Shown here: positions 1 to 9,836 of the stretch, one piece after another
Numbering within the stretch: position 1 is the first letter of the stretch
Layout: each line of letters starts with the position of its first letter
Assembly (NCBI GenBank): GCA_964516605.1
Contig: CAZFAA010000004.1
Location: 1-51,837 of the forward strand
Reading direction: 5' to 3'
Length of the DNA stretch: 51,837 nucleotides
Source: GCA-2732805 sp964516605
Lineage (GTDB): Bacteria; Pseudomonadota; Gammaproteobacteria; Coxiellales; Coxiellaceae
The notes under the pieces: generated by a model
The model's database searches: none
What the model saw: the letters and a program-made list of their open reading frames with translations, nothing else
Told to the model about the DNA's origin: nothing
Translations under genes and position numbers: made by a program

Positions 1-416
1 GGGTGTTGTTCAAGATAATCTAGTGCTGCATGAAGCTCTGTAAAACTGGCATAACGTGCTGTGGGAATGTTGTGAGCTGACATAAATTCTTTAGAGAATT
101 TTTTAGAAATTTCGAGTTCGGCTGCAGCTTTCGACGGAGCAAAAATAGTAAGACCGGCTTCTTTGAAGTGATCGGTAATACCAGCTGCTAAAGCGGTTTC
201 AGGGCCAACAATCGTTAAATCAATGAGTTGTTCTTTTGCGAAAACAACTAGTGCTTCCACATCAGTTGCTGGAATTGCAGTGTTTTGTACTTTGTTTTCG
301 GCAGCCGTTCCGGGATTGCCAGGAGCCACCCATACGCGCTTGACGACATCGGATTGCGCGATTTTCCATGCCAGCGCATGTTCACGACCACCTTGACCTA
401 TGATTAATATATTCAT
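1..416 (-). CDS. purD: Phosphoribosylamine-glycine ligase, N-terminal part (runs off the window)
   Basis: The reverse strand from 416 encodes MNILIIGQGGREHALAW, the hallmark N-terminus of GAR synthetase (family knowledge: an ATP-grasp enzyme joining phosphoribosylamine and glycine in de novo purine synthesis, cytosolic). About 138 residues are present and the rest lies outside the window. It sits about 100 nt downstream of purH on the same strand, the usual purH-purD order, so co-transcription is likely. The N-terminal GxGGREHA nucleotide-type fold motif is intact. No frame problem is visible in the part seen. Confidence 0.93.
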   Translation of the reverse strand, partial: MNILIIGQGGREHALAWKIAQSDVVKRVWVAPGNPGTAAENKVQNTAIPATDVEALVVFAKEQLIDLTIVGPETALAAGITDHFKEAGLTIFAPSKAAAELEISKKFSKEFMSAHNIPTARYASFTELHAALDYLEQH

Positions 417-517
417 GTGCATTACTCCAGTTTGGTGCTGTTCATCGCTTAATGTTGCAATCAAAGTACGTCATGCCGTGACACGTTATTCTGTGTTTGG
501 GTTTCAGTTGTTAATTT

Positions 518-2098
518 TTAATGTAAAAAGTGTCGTACATCTGTCATGACCATCGCGATTCCTAAACGATTGGCCGCTTCAATCACTTCATCATCACGCT
601 TTGAACCTCCCGGTTGAATGACAGCGGTAATGCCAAATTCAGCGGCCACACTCACACCATCTGCAAAGGGAAAAAAAGCATCGGACGCCATCACGGCTCC
701 TGCTAACGACAATCCTTCTGCTTGTGCTCTTAATGCAGCAATTTGCGCACTGAACACACGACTTGTTTGTCCACCACCAATGCCCAGTGTCATACCATTA
801 TTAACGTAGACAATCGCATTGGATTTTACAAATTGCACGACACGCCACGCAAACAGCATTTCACGCCATTGATTTTCTGTGGGTGCACGTGTTGTAACGA
901 TGCGACACTGATCCCGATGCACTACCAGGTGATCGCGTGTTTGTACTAATAAACCACCTGAGACTGATTTTAAATTCAGTTGAGTATACTGTTTTGGTAA
1001 GTAACCGCATTCTAAAACGCGTATGTTTTTTTTCGTGGCCAGCACAGCCACAGCTTCTTGCTCGATACATGGTGCAATAATCACTTCAGCAAATTGTTGC
1101 GCCACAATAGTTTGTGCTGTGTTTACATCCAGTGGCTGATTCACAGCAATAATACCGCCAAATGCTGAGCTCGGATCTGTTAATAACGCCTTTTCATAGG
1201 CTTCAGTCAGTGTTGCCGCCTGTGCAACACCACAAGGCGTTGCGTGTTTGACGATAACGCAACTTGGTTGAGATGATTCTAACGCTTGCACACAGGCTAG
1301 CGCTGCATCGGCATCAACCATATTATTGTAGGACAGTGCTTTACCTTGTAATAGTGTGGCGGCACCGAGTGTTCCATTGGGTGTGTTAGGGTTCTGTTGT
1401 GTGCGATAAAAAGCTGCTTTTTGATGGGGATTTTCACCGTAACGCAGCTCTAATTCTTTTGCAAAAGTGAGTTGGTATATGTTGGGTAGAACATCTGGAT
1501 GAAGGGTATCACCAGATTGCGCTTGTTGTTCAAAGTAATTGGCAATTGTGGCATCGTAATGCGCCGTGTGCGCAAATACTTTTGTGGCCAGCTCGCGTCG
1601 TGTATACAATTTTGTATCGCCGTGCGCTTCTATTTCAGCAATTACCCTATTGTAGTCGCTCGGATCGACAATGACGGTAACATACTCATGATTTTTCGCA
1701 GCAGAGCGTAGCATTGTAGGGCCGCCAATATCAATATTCTCAATAGCATCCGCGAGTGTCGTATGCGCCTTGGCAATCGTCGCCTCAAACGGATACAGAT
1801 TTACAATCACCAAATCAATAGTAGTAATATCCTGCTCTTCTAATGCCGCATCATCAATACCACGTCGTGCTAATATGCCACCGTGAATTTTCGGGTGTAA
1901 TGTCTTGAGACGTCCATCCATCATTTCAGGAAAATGGGTGTATGCCGACACATCTGTGATGGAAATGTTATTTTTTTTTAACAGCGTAGCTGTGCCACCC
2001 GTTGCAAGTATGTCGATGTCTAATCGTGTTAATGCTTTTGCTAATTCAACAAGATTTGTTTTATCAGAAACACTGATTAAGGCGCGTTTTATTGCCAT
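518..2098 (-). CDS. purH: Bifunctional AICAR formyltransferase / IMP cyclohydrolase
   Basis: This is a 526-residue protein beginning MAIKRALISVSDKTNL, the typical PurH start. A further 16 residues could be read upstream to 2146 but have no family counterpart, so the ATG at 2098 is chosen. The N-terminal MGS-like domain (about 1-200, with LATGGTATLL and GGILARRG) is the IMP cyclohydrolase; the rest is AICAR transformylase, with the conserved VKHATPCG and the C-terminal MVMTDVRHFLH. It performs the last two steps of IMP synthesis in the cytosol. Length matches the E. coli enzyme (about 529). It is followed by purD and preceded by fis. Confidence 0.97.
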   Translation of the reverse strand: MAIKRALISVSDKTNLVELAKALTRLDIDILATGGTATLLKKNNISITDVSAYTHFPEMMDGRLKTLHPKIHGGILARRGIDDAALEEQDITTIDLVIVNLYPFEATIAKAHTTLADAIENIDIGGPTMLRSAAKNHEYVTVIVDPSDYNRVIAEIEAHGDTKLYTRRELATKVFAHTAHYDATIANYFEQQAQSGDTLHPDVLPNIYQLTFAKELELRYGENPHQKAAFYRTQQNPNTPNGTLGAATLLQGKALSYNNMVDADAALACVQALESSQPSCVIVKHATPCGVAQAATLTEAYEKALLTDPSSAFGGIIAVNQPLDVNTAQTIVAQQFAEVIIAPCIEQEAVAVLATKKNIRVLECGYLPKQYTQLNLKSVSGGLLVQTRDHLVVHRDQCRIVTTRAPTENQWREMLFAWRVVQFVKSNAIVYVNNGMTLGIGGGQTSRVFSAQIAALRAQAEGLSLAGAVMASDAFFPFADGVSVAAEFGITAVIQPGGSKRDDEVIEAANRLGIAMVMTDVRHFLH

Positions 2099-2168
2099 GA
2101 TTGTAGCCTTAAATATATGAGGTATGTGTGCTGTGTGGAAATGCACAGGTTTATATTAGCTAAGTAAA

Positions 2169-2192
2169 GGAGAAAACATGTGGATTTTCTCC
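2169..2192 (-). terminator. Hairpin between fis and purH
   Basis: A perfect 8-bp stem (GGAGAAAA at 2169-2176, TTTTCTCC at 2185-2192) surrounds an 8-nt loop in the gap between the end of fis and the start of purH. On the minus strand it is followed by a T-rich but not pure T tract, so it may be a weak or attenuating terminator for fis transcripts entering purH. Confidence 0.4.
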
Positions 2193-2255
2193 CTTAAAAA
2201 CATCCCTGCATTCTAGCGTAATTCCCTTGGTAATTTTTAGTAATACAACTTCAGC

Positions 2256-2522
2256 TTATAAAAGACCGTAGATGGCCATCTTTTTACGCAACGTACCACG
2301 ACTAATTCCAAGATTAATTGCAGCTTTGCTTTGATTGCCATTTGTTAATTGAAGTACCATTTCAAGTAATGGCTTTTCAATTTCCGCAAGAACCAAGCCG
2401 TATAAATTAGCCGGATTCTGGCCATCCAACTGAGTAAAGTACTGTCTCAATGAATAGCGTACGCTCTCGCCTAATGTTTGACTGCTTGAGGTCTCTTTCG
2501 TTTCATGTGCTACTGTTATCAT
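2256..2522 (-). CDS. fis: Fis family nucleoid-associated DNA-binding protein
   Basis: This is an 88-residue protein (start chosen at MITVAHET, giving a length near the usual 90-98; 24 further residues upstream look unrelated). The C-terminal half has the Fis helix-turn-helix, with SKAAINLGISRGTLRKKM close to the E. coli recognition helix. Fis bends DNA and tunes rRNA/tRNA promoters, replication and growth-phase expression. It lies directly upstream of purH, a common gammaproteobacterial arrangement. The usual upstream partner dusB is absent here, and zapE lies upstream instead. Confidence 0.9.
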   Translation of the reverse strand: MITVAHETKETSSSQTLGESVRYSLRQYFTQLDGQNPANLYGLVLAEIEKPLLEMVLQLTNGNQSKAAINLGISRGTLRKKMAIYGLL

Positions 2523-2771
2523 TTCATTCTCTGCTATTTGTGCAATTCCTTTCAAGGTTCTTACTCCTTCAATTGTGGTTGAACACGACCGCAAGGGGTT
2601 TGTGGCCTTGCATGCATCACTTTTCAGGGTCGTCCATTATAACACCAGATTTTTCGATCACAAGAGGGCTGTGCTCACAAAATGACATTTTTTTCCGCAA
2701 AGCGGGAGGCGTTATAGCTAAACCTCACAAAGTAGTTTTTGCAACGTACAGTCAGGCTTATTTTTCACTTA

Positions 2772-3851
2772 TTACCGTTTTTTATTGAAATATTGGGGTG
2801 ATTGCATTTCGATAAGCCGTGATAATGTGCGTTCAAACTCAAACTGTGCAGCACCACGGTAAAGATCTGCAGCACAGACACTGGCGCTGATCACCACGCG
2901 CACCTGTGCATCATAGAGAATATCGATTAGGTGTACAAAACGCAGTATGGTTTTACGGTCATGGTTGGTTATGGGCGTGACACCGTCAATTAGCACAGTG
3001 TGGAATTGTTTTGCCAGAGCAATATAGTCATTATGCGAGCGGGTGTCTTCGCATAAATCATGAAAGCGACACCACACGATATGCTCAGATTTACGTAATA
3101 CAGGCAAAGTATGCAAATTGAGTATCAGAGGTATTTGGTCGTCATGCGCACCCTGATTGTACAAATCAAATGTTCGCTGCATCGTGCGCTCGGTGCAATC
3201 GTCTAATGGGAAAAAATACAAACTCAGCGGTTCTTCTAGAATGTGGTGATCACTGGGGGTTTGAGTGCTGCGGTAATCATGTTGTGTGGTTAAATGCATC
3301 ACGTCAGTATGTGCTTTGATTGCGGCTATAGCTGGCAGAAAACGTTCGCGTTGCAAACCATCTTTATACAAATCATCAGGCGCTCTATTGGAGGTGGTGA
3401 CTAAGATAATATTTCTTTCAAAAAGTGCTTTAAACAATTCACCTAAGAGCATCGCATCTGCAATGTCATTTACAAAAAATTCATCAAAACAGATCAAGCG
3501 TGCGCGTGCTGCGAGGTCTTGTGCGATGTGTTGCAGTGGATTTTTTTGACCTTGTTTTTCCCGCAGTTGCTGGTGAATGTTGAGCATAAAGTTAAAAAAA
3601 TGCTGCCGCATTTTTGGTGCGCTGACACAATTGTAAAATAAATCCATCAAATACGTTTTGCCAATACCAACCGATCCCCACAGGTACAATCCTTTAATAG
3701 GCTGTCTGCGTTTGAAAAATCCCTTCTGGGGTGATTCAAGGCCTTCAAAAATAACATTCAGTTTTTCAATAGCACGGCGCTGTTGTGCATCGCTTTGAAT
3801 GAGGCCGGCAGCCATATCATGTTCATACTGATTTAACGGAGTATGATTCAT
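2772..3851 (-). CDS. zapE: Cell division protein ZapE (AFG1-type ATPase)
   Basis: This is a 359-residue P-loop ATPase. Walker A GSVGIGKT is at about residues 59-67, and Walker B appears as LICFDEF within the sentence ARLICFDEFFVNDIADAM. The whole length aligns with the AFG1/ZapE family (about 375 residues in E. coli). ZapE associates with the Z-ring under stress and low oxygen. The start is the only good ATG, one base after the stop of the wrbA-like gene, implying a two-gene transcript. The C-terminal PQYFNKKR ending is ordinary. Confidence 0.92.
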   Translation of the reverse strand: MNHTPLNQYEHDMAAGLIQSDAQQRRAIEKLNVIFEGLESPQKGFFKRRQPIKGLYLWGSVGIGKTYLMDLFYNCVSAPKMRQHFFNFMLNIHQQLREKQGQKNPLQHIAQDLAARARLICFDEFFVNDIADAMLLGELFKALFERNIILVTTSNRAPDDLYKDGLQRERFLPAIAAIKAHTDVMHLTTQHDYRSTQTPSDHHILEEPLSLYFFPLDDCTERTMQRTFDLYNQGAHDDQIPLILNLHTLPVLRKSEHIVWCRFHDLCEDTRSHNDYIALAKQFHTVLIDGVTPITNHDRKTILRFVHLIDILYDAQVRVVISASVCAADLYRGAAQFEFERTLSRLIEMQSPQYFNKKR

Positions 3852-3852
3852 A

Positions 3853-4464
3853 TTAGGATGGAGTAGCTATCAATTGTTTTGCAATAGTTGCCAGACGTTT
3901 GCCCAAGGCACGACAGAGTTTTTTCTCATCATCACTCAGTGGTAAATCACTGTTTGGACCAGCATGGTGGCTCGCGCCATAAGGCGTGCCACCAGTGTGG
4001 GTTGAGCTCAATTCTGCTTCAGAATAGGGTATACCCACAATCAGCATGCCGTGATGCAATAGAGGCAGCATCATACTGAGCAAGGTTGTTTCCTGTCCGC
4101 CATGTAAGCTCGCTGTGGACGTGAAGACAGCAGCAGGTTTACCAATTAAATTGCCGCCCATCCACAGGCCCGATGTACTATCAATAAAGTGTTTCATGGG
4201 GGCAGCCATATTGCCAAAACGTGTGGGGCTGCCGATCGCAAGGCCGGCACACTGTTTCAAATCATCGAGTGTCACATAAGGCGGCCCATCATTTGGAATA
4301 GCGGCAGCGGTACTTTCAATAGTGGCTGATACCGGTGGGACGGTGCGCAGACGCACTTCCATGCCAGTTACGGTGTCAATACCACGCATTATTTCCTGTG
4401 CCATGGCGGACGTGGCGCCAAAATGGCTGTAATACACGACAAGAATATAGGGTTCAGACTGCAT
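3853..4464 (-). CDS. wrbA: NAD(P)H:quinone oxidoreductase, WrbA family flavoprotein
   Basis: This is a 203-residue flavodoxin-fold protein beginning with ILVVYYSHFGATSAMAQEI, where the YYS-x-GAT loop is the FMN phosphate site. SPTRFGNMAAPMKHFID and TSTASLHGGQETTL are signature WrbA segments. It catalyses two-electron reduction of quinones, avoiding semiquinone radicals. Length fits the family (about 198). It lies immediately upstream of zapE (1-nt gap) and is divergent from the yihY gene at 4712, so the 247-nt gap should hold promoters for both. Confidence 0.9.
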   Translation of the reverse strand: MQSEPYILVVYYSHFGATSAMAQEIMRGIDTVTGMEVRLRTVPPVSATIESTAAAIPNDGPPYVTLDDLKQCAGLAIGSPTRFGNMAAPMKHFIDSTSGLWMGGNLIGKPAAVFTSTASLHGGQETTLLSMMLPLLHHGMLIVGIPYSEAELSSTHTGGTPYGASHHAGPNSDLPLSDDEKKLCRALGKRLATIAKQLIATPS

Positions 4465-4711
4465 GCATGCGCTCCAATGGTTGGTGATTGCGTTTGGTAT
4501 TAGCCCAGTATTTCGACGGCACTATTACAAGTCGTTACCGCACTGTGAGGGGAAAATACATTTCCCCCTTTGTAGCCTGTCTTGCACAATGTTGCAATCA
4601 CTTTAAGCAATTGCTGTCGACTCATACCTGTGGCATCATAAAAATCCAGCAAAGCAAATCATAGCAATTCTCTTTAGCGATTGCAGCATGATGTGGCAGG
4701 AGTTTGTGAAA

Positions 4712-5575
4712 ATGAGAGGGATGGTGTTCACATTACTTTCGAAGTTATGGCGCATGATTATGTACATCGTTAATCAGTATCTCGACGATAACTGTTCGAG
4801 TACGGCGGCATCGCTTTCCTACTCAACCTTATTGTCTATCGTACCATTGATGCTGGTGATGTTATCGCTTGCCTCTCATATTCCAGAATTTATTGGAGGT
4901 GTACGCGCGATGGAGCAATTTATGCTGCAGAATTTTATTGCGGATGCAGCGGGTACGATAGGGGCTTATTTCGATGCTTTTTTAAATCAAGTGACGAAGC
5001 TATCGTGGACAAATGTTATAGCATTTATCTTCACGGGGTTGCTATTACTGTATAACATGGTTTGCGCCTTTAATTGGGTGTGGGGTGTGAAAATGGATTG
5101 GCAGCAGCATTTTACAATCCGGTTTTTGCTTTATTTTAGTTTATTGCTTTTAGCGCCATTATTATTATCTATTTTAGCTGTACTGATTTCATATGTAGCC
5201 TCGCTATCTTTTTTTGCTAATAAAGATTTTCAAACGATTGTGACCTCTCCTTTGGTGTTTGCAATGCCCTATTTAAGTGCATTTGTGACCTTCACTTTTT
5301 TGAATTGGGCACTACCAACCTGTAAAGTGAAATTACGTTGTGCAGCGTTAGCGGGCTTGATCACCACTTGTTTTTTTGAGTTATTAAAATATTTGTTTGC
5401 TCTGTATCTGCATGTGTTTCCCACGTACCAATTAATTTATGGTGCTTTAGCAGTCATTCCTATCTTTATTTTATGGGTTTACTTAACATGGGTTTTAGTT
5501 TTGCTGGGTGCTATTTTATGTAAAGGATTACAGGATCATTTTGATGCTCAAAAGCAACATGTGATGGCGCCGTAA
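4712..5575 (+). CDS. YihY/UPF0761 family inner membrane protein
   Basis: This is a polytopic protein of 287 residues. An ATG at 4688 is also open, but AGGAG at 4698-4702 lies 9 nt ahead of the ATG at 4712, which is therefore preferred. About six hydrophobic segments are visible. The C-terminal signature FPTYQLIYGALAVIPIFILW is nearly identical to the E. coli YihY sequence. The family was once called RNase BN by mistake; its function in the envelope is unknown. It is monocistronic as far as can be seen and divergent from wrbA. Confidence 0.9.
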   Translation: MRGMVFTLLSKLWRMIMYIVNQYLDDNCSSTAASLSYSTLLSIVPLMLVMLSLASHIPEFIGGVRAMEQFMLQNFIADAAGTIGAYFDAFLNQVTKLSWTNVIAFIFTGLLLLYNMVCAFNWVWGVKMDWQQHFTIRFLLYFSLLLLAPLLLSILAVLISYVASLSFFANKDFQTIVTSPLVFAMPYLSAFVTFTFLNWALPTCKVKLRCAALAGLITTCFFELLKYLFALYLHVFPTYQLIYGALAVIPIFILWVYLTWVLVLLGAILCKGLQDHFDAQKQHVMAP

Positions 5576-5678
5576 CATTTGCTAAGCTGAGTTTGAGCTT
5601 ATGCTACGGATCACTTCAGCGCAGTTTTTTGATGTCATGGTATACCTCGGTGGGTTCGTTCATCAGCGACCAAATCAA

Positions 5679-7208
5679 TTACTTTATATTAATATTCCTC
5701 AGAAATTTCTTGCTATCTTCTGTAATCGCTTTTTTCTTATCATCACTCATACGATCCAGGGTTGCATACATCATGCCTATACGCGGGTTAGACCCTAGCT
5801 TCTTTCGATTGCGTTTTAGGAAGTCCCAATACAGGTAATTAAATGGACATGCATCAGGGCCAGTTTTCTTTGTAACCTTGTAATGGCAGTTTTTGCAGTA
5901 GTTTGACATTTTGTTGATGTAGCTGCCACCTGCCGCGTAGGGCTTGCTTGCTAAGTAGCCGCCATCAGCAAATAAAATCATGCCAGACACGTTAGGCAGC
6001 TCAACCCATTCATAGGCATCAGCATAAACAATCAAAAACCATTCATTAACTTGAGCTGGATTTATTCCAGCAATTAAAGCAAAGTTACCCAGCACCATCA
6101 AACGTTGAATATGGTGCGCATAGGCATGTCTCTTTGTTTCTGAAACACATTGGTGAAGACAGTTCATCTGGGTGTCTGCTGTCCAATAAAAATCAGGTAA
6201 AGCTTGCGTTGCTTCGAAAAAATTTTGTTCTACATAGTCAGGCATTTTTAACCAATAAATGCCTCTGATGTATTCACGCCAACCGATAATTTGGCGAATA
6301 AATCCTTCCACGGCATTGAGAGGGGCTTGGCCTTGTCGATAAGCATTTTCTGCAGCGTTGACACATTCTAGAGGCAACAATAAACCGCAATTTAAATAAA
6401 AGCTAATATGTGAGTGATACATCCATGGCTCACCTTGAATCATTGCATCTTGATAATCACCAAAATAACTAAGGCGTTGCTCAATAAACAGTTGTAATGC
6501 CTCCAATGCTTGATGGCGCGTGACAGCAAAATAGAAAGGCTCAAGATCACCGAAATGATCTTGAAAGCGTTCCGCAACAAGAGTGATCACTTCTTGAGTC
6601 ACTTCATCTACTTGATTGATGTAAGGAGGTGCTAGCTTTAATCCTTTTTTGGGTGGTTTACGGTTCTGGGTATCATAGTTCCATTGACCACCAATGGGCT
6701 TATCTTTTTCCATAAGGATGCCGTATTTTTTGCGCATTTCCCTATAAAAATATTCCATGCGAAGCCGCTCATGATCTTTTGCCCAGACAGCAAACTCCTC
6801 TACTGAGCAGAGAAAACGATCATCGCTCCTGATCTCAACAGGAATGCCAAACTCAGATTCCCAGTTTTTAATATCATTTAGTACGCGGTATTCACCTGGA
6901 TGTGTGATAACAATATTTTTAATAGAATGGTTTTTAAGAATGCGTGCCACCTCACCTTTAAATGATCCTGTATTACTTGGATCGTCAAGAGTAGTATATT
7001 GAACTCTCAAACCATTCTTTGCTAATGATCTGGCAAAATGACGCATGGCAGAAAATAAAAATGCAATCTTCTTTTTATGATGCCTTACATAAGTCGCCTC
7101 ATTCCAGACTTCACACATCAAAATTATGTCGCAGCCTGAATCATAGTCTTTAAGACTTGAAATGGAAGTGCAAAGTTGATCACCGAGTATTAAACGAAGT
7201 GTTGCCAT
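5679..7208 (-). CDS. phrB: Iron-sulfur (6-4)-type photolyase / cryptochrome-related protein (PhrB/FeS-BCP)
   Basis: This is a 509-residue protein starting MATLRLILGDQL, typical of the prokaryotic FeS cryptochrome/photolyase branch (COG3046). Four cysteines fall at C350, C438, C441 and C454, the positions I recall for the [4Fe-4S] ligands of Agrobacterium PhrB. FAD-binding-domain segments such as FIRQIIGWREYIRGIYW are present. The family repairs (6-4) photoproducts or senses light, using FAD and a ribolumazine antenna. AAGGA lies 9 nt before the ATG. An SDR gene 112 nt upstream on the same strand is probably co-transcribed. Confidence 0.92.
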   Translation of the reverse strand: MATLRLILGDQLCTSISSLKDYDSGCDIILMCEVWNEATYVRHHKKKIAFLFSAMRHFARSLAKNGLRVQYTTLDDPSNTGSFKGEVARILKNHSIKNIVITHPGEYRVLNDIKNWESEFGIPVEIRSDDRFLCSVEEFAVWAKDHERLRMEYFYREMRKKYGILMEKDKPIGGQWNYDTQNRKPPKKGLKLAPPYINQVDEVTQEVITLVAERFQDHFGDLEPFYFAVTRHQALEALQLFIEQRLSYFGDYQDAMIQGEPWMYHSHISFYLNCGLLLPLECVNAAENAYRQGQAPLNAVEGFIRQIIGWREYIRGIYWLKMPDYVEQNFFEATQALPDFYWTADTQMNCLHQCVSETKRHAYAHHIQRLMVLGNFALIAGINPAQVNEWFLIVYADAYEWVELPNVSGMILFADGGYLASKPYAAGGSYINKMSNYCKNCHYKVTKKTGPDACPFNYLYWDFLKRNRKKLGSNPRIGMMYATLDRMSDDKKKAITEDSKKFLRNINIK

Positions 7209-7320
7209 AACGACAGTATTCCTTGGTTAATATTTTTATTTTGGGGGATGGATCTTGAAACATGTTTGTGCTCAGATAAAAATGTGCAGATATTTATAAC
7301 GGTGGCGCATGATAAAATGC

Positions 7321-8040
7321 CTATTTTATAGTCGAAAGACCACCATCGCAATGAATTACCTCACCGGTAATCCAATCATTTTCTGGATTCATTAGCCATG
7401 CGGCTAGGCTAGCTAATTTATCGCCTGTACCTAACCGTCCGAGGGGGTGTAGTTTTTTAGAAAAATTGACACGGGTCTCGCTGTTAAACAAGAATTCAGA
7501 CATTTTTGCTTTACTTAACCCAGGAGCAATCGCATTAAAACGCAAATTTTTCGCTGCATAGCTTGCCGCTGCAGCACGGGTTAAACCTTCTATACCTGCC
7601 TTAGCTGCGGCAATTGCTTCATGGTTCGCTAAACCGATACCCGCAGCAGCTGAAGAAAATAAGACGATCGATGCATCGCTCTTAACGTATTTCGTAACCG
7701 CCGCCACAACATTAAATGCAGAATTTAAATTGATATTGATTGTATTATGCCATTCTTGCTCTGTTAATAAGGCAGCAGGCTTGAGCATAATTGAGCCTAC
7801 ACAGTGAGCCACACCAAGAATTTTATAGTTTTGTGTGAGTTGTGCAAACAGATCTTGTGTTTGTTGGTAGGAAGTCAGATCAGCAACATGGCAATATTCG
7901 GCTGCATTGGAGTAGTATTCGGTTAAAAGCTCAGTATTGCGTCCTATATTAATGACTAAGTTATTTTTTTGATTTAATCTTTGGCTCAATGCATAGCCAA
8001 CCGATCCCGTTGCACCTAAAACAATATATGCGTTTTTCAT
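7321..8040 (-). CDS. SDR-family protein lacking the canonical catalytic tyrosine
   Basis: This is a 239-residue Rossmann-fold protein. GATGSVGYALSQRL at the N-terminus is the nucleotide-binding glycine motif, and the C-terminal WITGEVIHCDGG is typical SDR. The active-site Ser is present (VLFSSAAAG), but the expected YxxxK is NHEAIAAAK, leaving Ile where Tyr should be while Lys is retained. An AGGAG ribosome site precedes the ATG. It is next to the photolyase, and the pairing suggests a shared but unknown role. A reductase with an altered mechanism or a non-catalytic NAD(P)-binding role are both possible. Confidence 0.8.
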   Translation of the reverse strand: MKNAYIVLGATGSVGYALSQRLNQKNNLVINIGRNTELLTEYYSNAAEYCHVADLTSYQQTQDLFAQLTQNYKILGVAHCVGSIMLKPAALLTEQEWHNTININLNSAFNVVAAVTKYVKSDASIVLFSSAAAGIGLANHEAIAAAKAGIEGLTRAAAASYAAKNLRFNAIAPGLSKAKMSEFLFNSETRVNFSKKLHPLGRLGTGDKLASLAAWLMNPENDWITGEVIHCDGGLSTIK

Positions 8041-8310
8041 TTTTCAGCTCCTATGGCTATAGTCAAAACAAGTTGAAATTATAGCACTAAATCTATAGCC
8101 ATCAGTCACACGATTTTTTCTAGGGTATTTTGCAAGTTTTCGCTAAGCTCATGCAGTGTGCAGTTGATCAATTCAATATTATTTTTAGCCTCATACTGTG
8201 GACAGTAAGACCACTCATGTTAATCCTCCCTTAAGTATTTTTTTTGGTTTTTATAAAATGCTTATGTTATATTTTGACCGGAATTTATAATGATTTTTAG
8301 AGGTTATATT

Positions 8311-9723
8311 ATGGGGAACAGCGCAATAGGTGGTCGCTCCGTTTTTACTCCGCCTTGTCATTTAACCGGTTGTGCGCGTATTCTTAAGTCTATTTTGTAC
8401 CCAATTCCATTGAAAAGTGCGTTAAAATTTTTTGCATATGCTGTGGCGGTTTCATTACCACCTACGCTCACCGCTTTCTTTGTTTTAGACCATGGTAAAA
8501 ATTCATTTCAGGATCTGTCGCTGTCACACATTATTGTTGGAGCATTGTTTGCAACGTGTGCTTTTTCAACCAATATCATTTCAGCTTTTTTATTTCCTGA
8601 AAAAATTTTAGTGAAATTGATTAAATTACGCCGCGGTGAATTCTCTTCTGGTGAAAAGATCGCGTTATTTTTAGCGGCACTTCCCGCCGCTTTTGCAGCG
8701 TTTCTTGGGTTTAATTTGATTCATGCCGGTTTAAGTGGTGCGCCGTCTGCTCTGACCTATCTGATTGTTGTGCAAGTTATCTTAAGCATTTTTTTCTCAC
8801 GTTGGTTTGGTACAGCCGAGTTTTGTATGAGTGCTTACAATACGTTATACGGAGCGCTGCGTGGATTATGCAGACATGATGTGGCTGCATTGCAGAAATT
8901 TAGAAGCGATTTCAAAGCGCATGGTACAGAAGATGATATTGTGAAATTGGATACAAGAGTTGATCTTTTGCAAACAGCTCAAAATTTTTATGCAAGATTA
9001 GTAACAGAGAACGTGACACGTTTTAATCGAGATGGTTTGCGTTGTCGTATTATCGTGCCAATGTTGCAGGCATTGTGTGTTTTTTATACCTGTGGACTGC
9101 TTGCGACATTTATACATATGGTGCATAAAGGCTTACCATTAGTGTTGGACGGTATTATTTGGTCTGCTTTTGGTGCCGTACCACATATGTTATTTTATTT
9201 GCGCATGGCTTGGCTATTTGTCCCAACCTACATGCGTTATGTGGATACAGCAACCAGACACGGTTTGTCACGTACACGTATTTTTATGATAGTCTCGGCA
9301 CTGTTGATATGTAATGCTATATCTGGAACGGGGGTGATGAATATGGCTATACACCAGAAATTCGATGCTGTAGTGAATCAGAGTGTATTAAAAGAAGGTC
9401 AACCTTACGAGTCGTATTGGAATTTCTTTATTCGGCCAATACTGGGTGTGTTAGCGTGTATAGGAGCAGGAGTTTTTTGTAATTTTACCGTATTTTTAAT
9501 GTGGTTGATGAGTCAAGAGAAGGAGACAGGCGTTGAAGCCACGCTCACTCTTACAGACGGTCTCATTATTAATAACAATAATTCACTATACAGTCAGAAT
9601 GATTGCCAGCAGCTTCAGGGCGCGCAGAATGAGTGGCATAGAACACACCAAGGCCTTTTCTCTGCTTGCAGAAACGTGATATCGGAACGTTACACAGCAG
9701 AAACGAGATCTTTGCTTAATTAA
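8311..9723 (+). CDS. Polytopic membrane protein of unknown function
   Basis: This is a 470-residue protein. An ATG at 8290 is in frame, but AGAGG sits about 8 nt before the ATG at 8311 (MGNSAIGGRS), which is chosen. About eight hydrophobic helices are seen, in two groups: roughly residues 30-165 and 255-415. A basic, charged cytoplasmic-type segment of about 80 residues lies between them. The C-terminal 55 residues are polar and rich in Asn/Gln. No family was recognised. It is flanked by the SDR gene (divergent) and tolR (convergent), so it is an independent transcription unit. The layout resembles the larger protein at 17655. It could be a lineage-specific transporter-like or secreted membrane protein. 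Confidence 0.75.
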   Translation: MGNSAIGGRSVFTPPCHLTGCARILKSILYPIPLKSALKFFAYAVAVSLPPTLTAFFVLDHGKNSFQDLSLSHIIVGALFATCAFSTNIISAFLFPEKILVKLIKLRRGEFSSGEKIALFLAALPAAFAAFLGFNLIHAGLSGAPSALTYLIVVQVILSIFFSRWFGTAEFCMSAYNTLYGALRGLCRHDVAALQKFRSDFKAHGTEDDIVKLDTRVDLLQTAQNFYARLVTENVTRFNRDGLRCRIIVPMLQALCVFYTCGLLATFIHMVHKGLPLVLDGIIWSAFGAVPHMLFYLRMAWLFVPTYMRYVDTATRHGLSRTRIFMIVSALLICNAISGTGVMNMAIHQKFDAVVNQSVLKEGQPYESYWNFFIRPILGVLACIGAGVFCNFTVFLMWLMSQEKETGVEATLTLTDGLIINNNNSLYSQNDCQQLQGAQNEWHRTHQGLFSACRNVISERYTAETRSLLN

Positions 9724-9836
9724 AACTAATAATTTCCATGATCATTCACTGACAAACGTGGTTTGCAAATACAGGCGGTCTGACTTATTACCATTTGCTG
9801 CGCTGATTCAAACCACGAAAATCTGCACACACTTGT

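Noticed and set aside
5593..5838. Plus-strand short frames after the yihY gene
   Set aside because: They overlap the C-terminal coding region of the photolyase on the other strand and show no family features.
9757..9817. 9-bp inverted repeat CGTGGTTTG/CAAACCACG between the 470-residue gene and tolR as a terminator
   Set aside because: The 43-nt loop is too long for a typical intrinsic terminator and there is no T tract; left uncalled.
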